From assembly GCA_905250115.1 (NCBI GenBank), contig CAJNOI010000054.1:62001-126000 (forward strand): 64,000 bases of DNA, read 5' to 3'. The stretch's first letter is position 1, and every line of letters begins with the position of its first letter. The stretch comes from Adineta steineri. Taxonomy: Eukaryota; Rotifera; Eurotatoria; Adinetida; Adinetidae. The notes below the pieces were generated by a model that did not search any database, had not been told where the DNA came from, and worked only from the letters and a program-made list of their open reading frames with translations. The position numbers were made by a program, and so were the translations under genes. Shown here piece after piece: positions 59,347-64,000 of the stretch.

Positions 59347-62147
59347 TGAGTAAACATTACAAATGTACATGTGATTTTTTTTTCTCCGAGAACTTAGATC
59401 TTATTAGATGATGAGAGAGCAAGGACGCATACACTAAGGTCCGTTTCGTCTATGCCCTCAAGAGATAAATAATAGAATATAATTGAATAATCGTTATATC
59501 AATTAATAATTTATGGATGGTAAATTATAGAAACATATCGCTTCGACAAAATTGACTTTAATTTGATATTATGACAAAATTTTAAAGTATAACGAAGTAT
59601 AGCAATTTATATGATAGAAATTGATTTATTTAAACATTCAGACAAAAATATTGATAATTAAGAAGAACATGTCATGAAATATCCTGATAAGAAATCTGAC
59701 AAGGTCATAGTTTTAGAGAAAATTAATTTTCATACTATATTGTTTTGAACTATTCTCTAATATAGATATGTAATTTAAATTCTAACGAATATTTTTAGAA
59801 TTTCTATGATTAAGAATTAATTGAAAATACTACTTTTCGTGAGAAATAAACAGTAATGCGCGTTTCAAGGCTGTTAGTTTTATAGGAAATAACATATTAA
59901 CGTCGCTAATAGCAAAATGGTGTATAAATTATAGAACTGGAATAGTAAATATTCGTATTCTATTGTGTTTGTGTTTTAAGCTGAAAATATTTTAATATAA
60001 TTCTATAAAATAATGAGAATGAAAGGATAAAACTATTAATATTAAGTCAAGGCATGTTTAATTATTTAATTAAAATGTTTATAAGATCTAGAAATAGTAG
60101 GCGCTATTTTTATGAATTTATATTTAAAAAAATTTAATGAATTCATGATAATAATTAGTAACGATTATCTATTGAGAAATTAATCTTTTCCATTACTATA
60201 GTTGAATTCCGCCGTTTTTTTCCGAGAGAATGTAGTTTTATATAGAAAAAACATTTATTTTATGTCATTGTGTACAATCACACATTTATCTAATTGTATT
60301 AACAAGCTTTTATATAATTGATAGGACGTTTATGAGTTCAGATGGTGCGATACTAAATTGTTTTAGTTCTAGTTGAGATAATTCTCATTTTTCATGCATC
60401 GATTCTGATTTATAGATAATTGTTTCACAATTTATTTGTTTCAAATCTATAAAAAAAATGCTTTCTAGTCATACGATGAACGTCACTTTTATTTAAGTTT
60501 TATATTGAAAATGACATGATATCATAAAAAAACTTTGCTCAAAACCATAGAACATTTAACTATAATATTCAATTTTGTTTCCGACACTTTCTTTTTTTTC
60601 TTCTCGAGGTCGTTATTTTATTCTACGCATCTCTCTATTCGTGAATATTGCCACTTACTACATTATTAGCATATAGCAGACATTACTTTACTATTTATTT
60701 TTATAATTAAGTAAATTTATTTTCATTTCGGTTGTTTTTTAATTGTTAATTTTCTTAAGTGAGACAAGAAAATGTTTGAATATCATTGAAAAAAAAGAAC
60801 TTTTTCTTATAATTAGTTTTTTACTTAAATAAAACTTATAATCAATTAGATTTCATTATTAGACAAGAAAACAAAAAGAGCCCTTGAATCTTCTTATAGA
60901 CTATATTACCTACTTTCTTCTTTCTTTTTTCTTATTATAAAAATAAATATTAAAATAATTTCTCTTTCATTTCTTCGTCACCTTTTCTTATGAGATAAAT
61001 ATCAATTGAAAAAGAAGTGCTACATTTTCTCTTATGTTTTACAATGTGATCTCAGAGGAATTCTAGCAACAGATTTTAATAACAAAAACTTATGCATTTA
61101 TTTATATTGAATATATTTATAATAATTGAAAACCTATTCTATACTTCGGCAACTGACATATATTTTCCCATTATTGTGAATTATATCTAACAACATTTGA
61201 TATCATTAGTATTGATTACAAAATGACGAATGATTGCTTAGTAATTATTATGCTATAAATAAATCTAGTTAAATCGTATTCTAAAGTATTTCTTAGTTTT
61301 TTTAATATTGTATTTAAAACAAGTTCTATTATATAGAGAAAGGTATTTATAGTAATAATTTAAATATTGATGTAGATAATTTTATCTTTTCGATAGTGAG
61401 AAAAACAAATTTATCTAATCTATAAATAAACTGAAAATATTTTTGTTTATGCTTAAAACTAATGTAAAATTAAGTTATATTATCACATTGAACACCCCAT
61501 GGGTATGCTTTCAATGTCAAATAATGTCAGGAAATAAAAGAAATCGCACTTGAATCACTTTTTATCTATAGATTATTTAATCAATATTAGACAAAAGAAT
61601 AATTCTACTAGATTTCTTTATTAATTCATGTTTATAATGAATTATAGATATAGAGAATTGTCTTTCTCATTTTTTGCAATGAATAAATAAAGCTTTTTTT
61701 TGCCAAAGCTATCAATTGAATCATTATAAAAACGTGTTTCTCTTTTGTCAAAAAACATTCAATAATATGATGAGAGAAAAAAAAATCTTATTGTTTTCTT
61801 TGAAATCATACAAGATTTGAACTAAGGACTGTTTGAGAATCATCAATCATATACTTAAGATCAATAGGATAGGACAAGAAAGTTTTTATATGCTGCTGTT
61901 TTGATTAACTATCTTTTGACAATCAATTCTTTTTCTCCACACTTAGTTGCGTCGTGAAATAATAAAAATGACGGGAAAATTCTGTTACATTCTCTGGTTT
62001 GTTCTTTCTTCTATACACTATAAAATTGATCATCCTGCTCGTTATTCGTATCGACATTGAATGCCTATAGAAGTCTTAGTTTCATTCTTGCGCTAAAGCT
62101 CTGTTGTTCATTCAATTCTGTTGGGGAATCACGTCAAAAGAATGACT

Positions 62148-62178
<31 letters not shown>

Positions 62179-62479
62179 GGAAAGAGACAGCGAAAGAGAG
62201 GATTGGCTTTGTTCCGTTTTACATTTCCAACATGGTAGAGAAAAAAATAGAGATTGTTGAACGCCTTTTCTCTTTCTCGTCAGCCGGACCGAGAGTAAAG
62301 TCGTGTATGTCAACAGCATTTATTCTTCTTTGCTTCTAGCCGCCTTTTTTTTTTCTTTTTCTTTTTTTTTTTTGTTGTATATGCGTGGTGTTGCTTGCCA
62401 TTATATTACAACACCCATGTTTCCTTTGCACTGAGAACGAGAAAAGACAGATAATCGTATAAGTTTCAAGGCCTAAATC
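59347..62479. other. Long intron or intergenic region before Cav2
   Basis: Very AT-rich, no exon recognised. It contains a (GA)n run (about 62153-62178) and poly-T/C runs (62342-62373) just before the Cav2 start; the frame 62121-62339 is an artefact of these. Confidence 0.45.
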
Positions 62480-63470
62480 ATGGGCGACTTTAACAATGTA
62501 TCTGCCATGATCAGGGCTCTGAAAGAAGGTGGCAATTTGGCTGCATTGACCGGCGGCGATCCGCATAATCTTCATTCGGGCCGATTTGGTAAATTCAAAG
62601 CTAAAGTGAAAAATTATGCTCAAAAAATCAACGCATCCAATGAACGATCATTATTCATATTTTCAAAAAATAACTGGATACGAAAACGAGCAAATGATGT
62701 TATTGAATGGAAGTAAGTATATAGAAGAAAAATTAATTGTTATATTAAAAAAAATGAAAAAAAAATTAATTGAATTTAGTCCATTTGAATATATGGTGCT
62801 ATTAACAATTATCGCCAATTGCATTGTTTTGGCACTTGAAGAACATTTACCTAACGAAGATAAAACAACATTAGCTAGATCATTAGTCTGTATCAATAGA
62901 AAAGAAGAAATTGAAATAATTTATTGGAAAATTAATTTTTGTGTTTTAGGAAAAAACTGAAATCTACTTTATTGGAATATTTTGTTTTGAATCAGCTTTA
63001 AAAATAATCGCACTAGGATTCTGTTTACATCGTGGTTCATATCTTCGTAGTCCTTGGAATGCCATGGATTTTGTTGTTGTCGTTACTGGGTAATAAATAA
63101 ATATTGATGTAAATATTTGTTTTATTATGTTCTTTTTTCCCTTAATACGAATTTAGTTTGGCAACAATTAGTATTAAAAAAAATAGTTCATTCAATTTAC
63201 GAACATTACGTGCAGTACGTGTGCTTCGGCCACTTAAACTTGTCTCAGGCATTCCAAGTAAATTATTGTACTTAATTAAAATAACGAAAAAAACTCATAA
63301 TTGATATAATCTAGGTCTTCAAGTGGTGCTTAAATCTATATTAAAAGCAATGGCTCCATTGTTTCAAATAGCTCTTCTAGTTCTTTTCGCTATTATAATC
63401 TTTGCTATTATTGGCCTTGAGTTATATTCGGGCATTTTTCATCATACGTGTTTTTATGCAAATCGAACAG
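62480..63470 (+). CDS. Voltage-gated calcium channel alpha-1, Cav2-type, N-terminal part
   Basis: Exons 62480-62712, 62780-62885, 62950-63089, 63157-63257 and 63315-63470 join in phase (245 codons and one base), ending at a GTCAGT donor with the gene unfinished. They cover the cytosolic N-terminus ([20 protein letters not shown]) and repeat [12 protein letters not shown] and [20 protein letters not shown] (S1) with EEHLP are typical of Cav2 / Drosophila cacophony. S2 is [21 protein letters not shown]3 [15 protein letters not shown]4 is [20 protein letters not shown] with its regularly spaced arginines. S5 is [20 protein letters not shown] with ELYSG. The pore loop and later repeats lie beyond this block; a CDESFYASINFNNQCPD stretch near 63722-63775 may be part of the next exon. 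The exon 2 donor (TTA|GTCTGT) is weak but the phase and alignment (ARSL-EKTEIYF) support it. Confidence 0.9.
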
Positions 63471-64000
63471 GTCAGTAATAAAATATATGTTTAAGCATAA
63501 AAACTATCGGAAATGAACTTATTTTGATATTCATCTATATAATGCTTTGTATTTTTTCATTCCCTTCCCATCCTCACCGTGTTCCGGTTTGAACAGCGGA
63601 AAACCATAGAATTATAACAATTGCAGGATTTCTTTTTCCTTATACAAAAACATCAATTATTATTCTTTCTGATAGAATTAGATATTTTTTTTTCTTTGTC
63701 TATGAACAATGATAGATTTGAGTATGTGATGAATCATTTTATGCATCGATAAATTTCAATAATCAATGTCCTGATTTGTCATCCGGAAGCTGATCATGCC
63801 ATGATGATTCATAACAAGAATTTTTTGTTATTATGTAAATAAGTCGTATGTTTAGAGAAATAAATAAATATTTGCGTTTAATATGAAGAAAAAAGAATTT
63901 TAAATTGAAATTCAATTTTACTTAGAAAATCATTGAAGCATCTACATATGAATGATTTTAAGTGTATAAAAGTTCGTTGTAGAATATTACACATTAAGTG
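63471..64000. other. Cav2 gene interior to window edge
   Basis: Presumably intron, with one possible further exon around 63722-63790 (reads VCDESFYASINFNNQCPDLS). No donor could be fixed, so it is left out of the CDS. Confidence 0.4.

Noticed and set aside
62121-62339. Open frame with Arg-Glu repeats before Cav2
   Set aside because: Arises from a (GA)n microsatellite.
1-64000. tRNA or rRNA genes
   Set aside because: I saw no cloverleaf with conserved A/B boxes and no rRNA-like stretch; without a covariance search I claim none.

Overview
The window is nuclear DNA of a small-genome animal. I see spliceosomal genes with very short introns (mostly 45-70 nt), a strong A+T bias, two divergent rhodopsin-type GPCRs, an animal Cav2-type calcium channel and animal housekeeping genes. 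My best guess is a bdelloid rotifer (Rotaria/Adineta-like). That rests on gene style, codon use and the intron pattern, not on a marker gene. There are two 100-N assembly gaps (16800-16899 and 30894-30993).

Layout. 1-20 kb is gene-poor and rich in transposon relics. It holds a three-exon GPCR (5168-7881), an intronless GPCR (15680-16762), a small membrane protein (18551-18880), decayed gene fragments, and short inverted-repeat elements. Two of these elements have 8-bp target duplications (hAT-like) and one has TTAA duplications (piggyBac-like). 21-33 kb is minus-strand: a dual-specificity pseudophosphatase, an NDRG-family gene with two alternative first exons and a 12-nt microexon, and a PP2A B'' regulatory subunit whose C-terminal half is lost at the second gap. 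33-36 kb holds exons of an unrecognised, probably broken minus-strand gene. 36.8-64 kb is gene-dense: mitochondrial citrate synthase (+), endoglycoceramidase-like GH5 enzyme (-), THOC7 (+), a dead fragment of a zinc transporter followed by the intact SLC30/ZnT gene (-), DNAJC3/p58IPK (+), V-ATPase c'' proteolipid (-), a long coiled-coil protein (-), a lone first exon (59101), and the 5' part of a Cav2 alpha-1 subunit (+) that runs towards the right edge.

The genes do not form one pathway. They are ordinary, individually regulated eukaryotic genes. The most unusual content is the set of non-autonomous DNA transposons. One is a 629-bp element with perfect 24-bp terminal inverted repeats, a perfect 8-bp target duplication and a core made of an 11-bp minisatellite whose orientation flips twice. 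Several genes also have a splice acceptor just before the ATG, which could be 5'UTR introns or spliced-leader acceptors. Exon boundaries below were worked out by hand from GT/AG sites and reading phase; all spans sum to multiples of three where a complete CDS is claimed.
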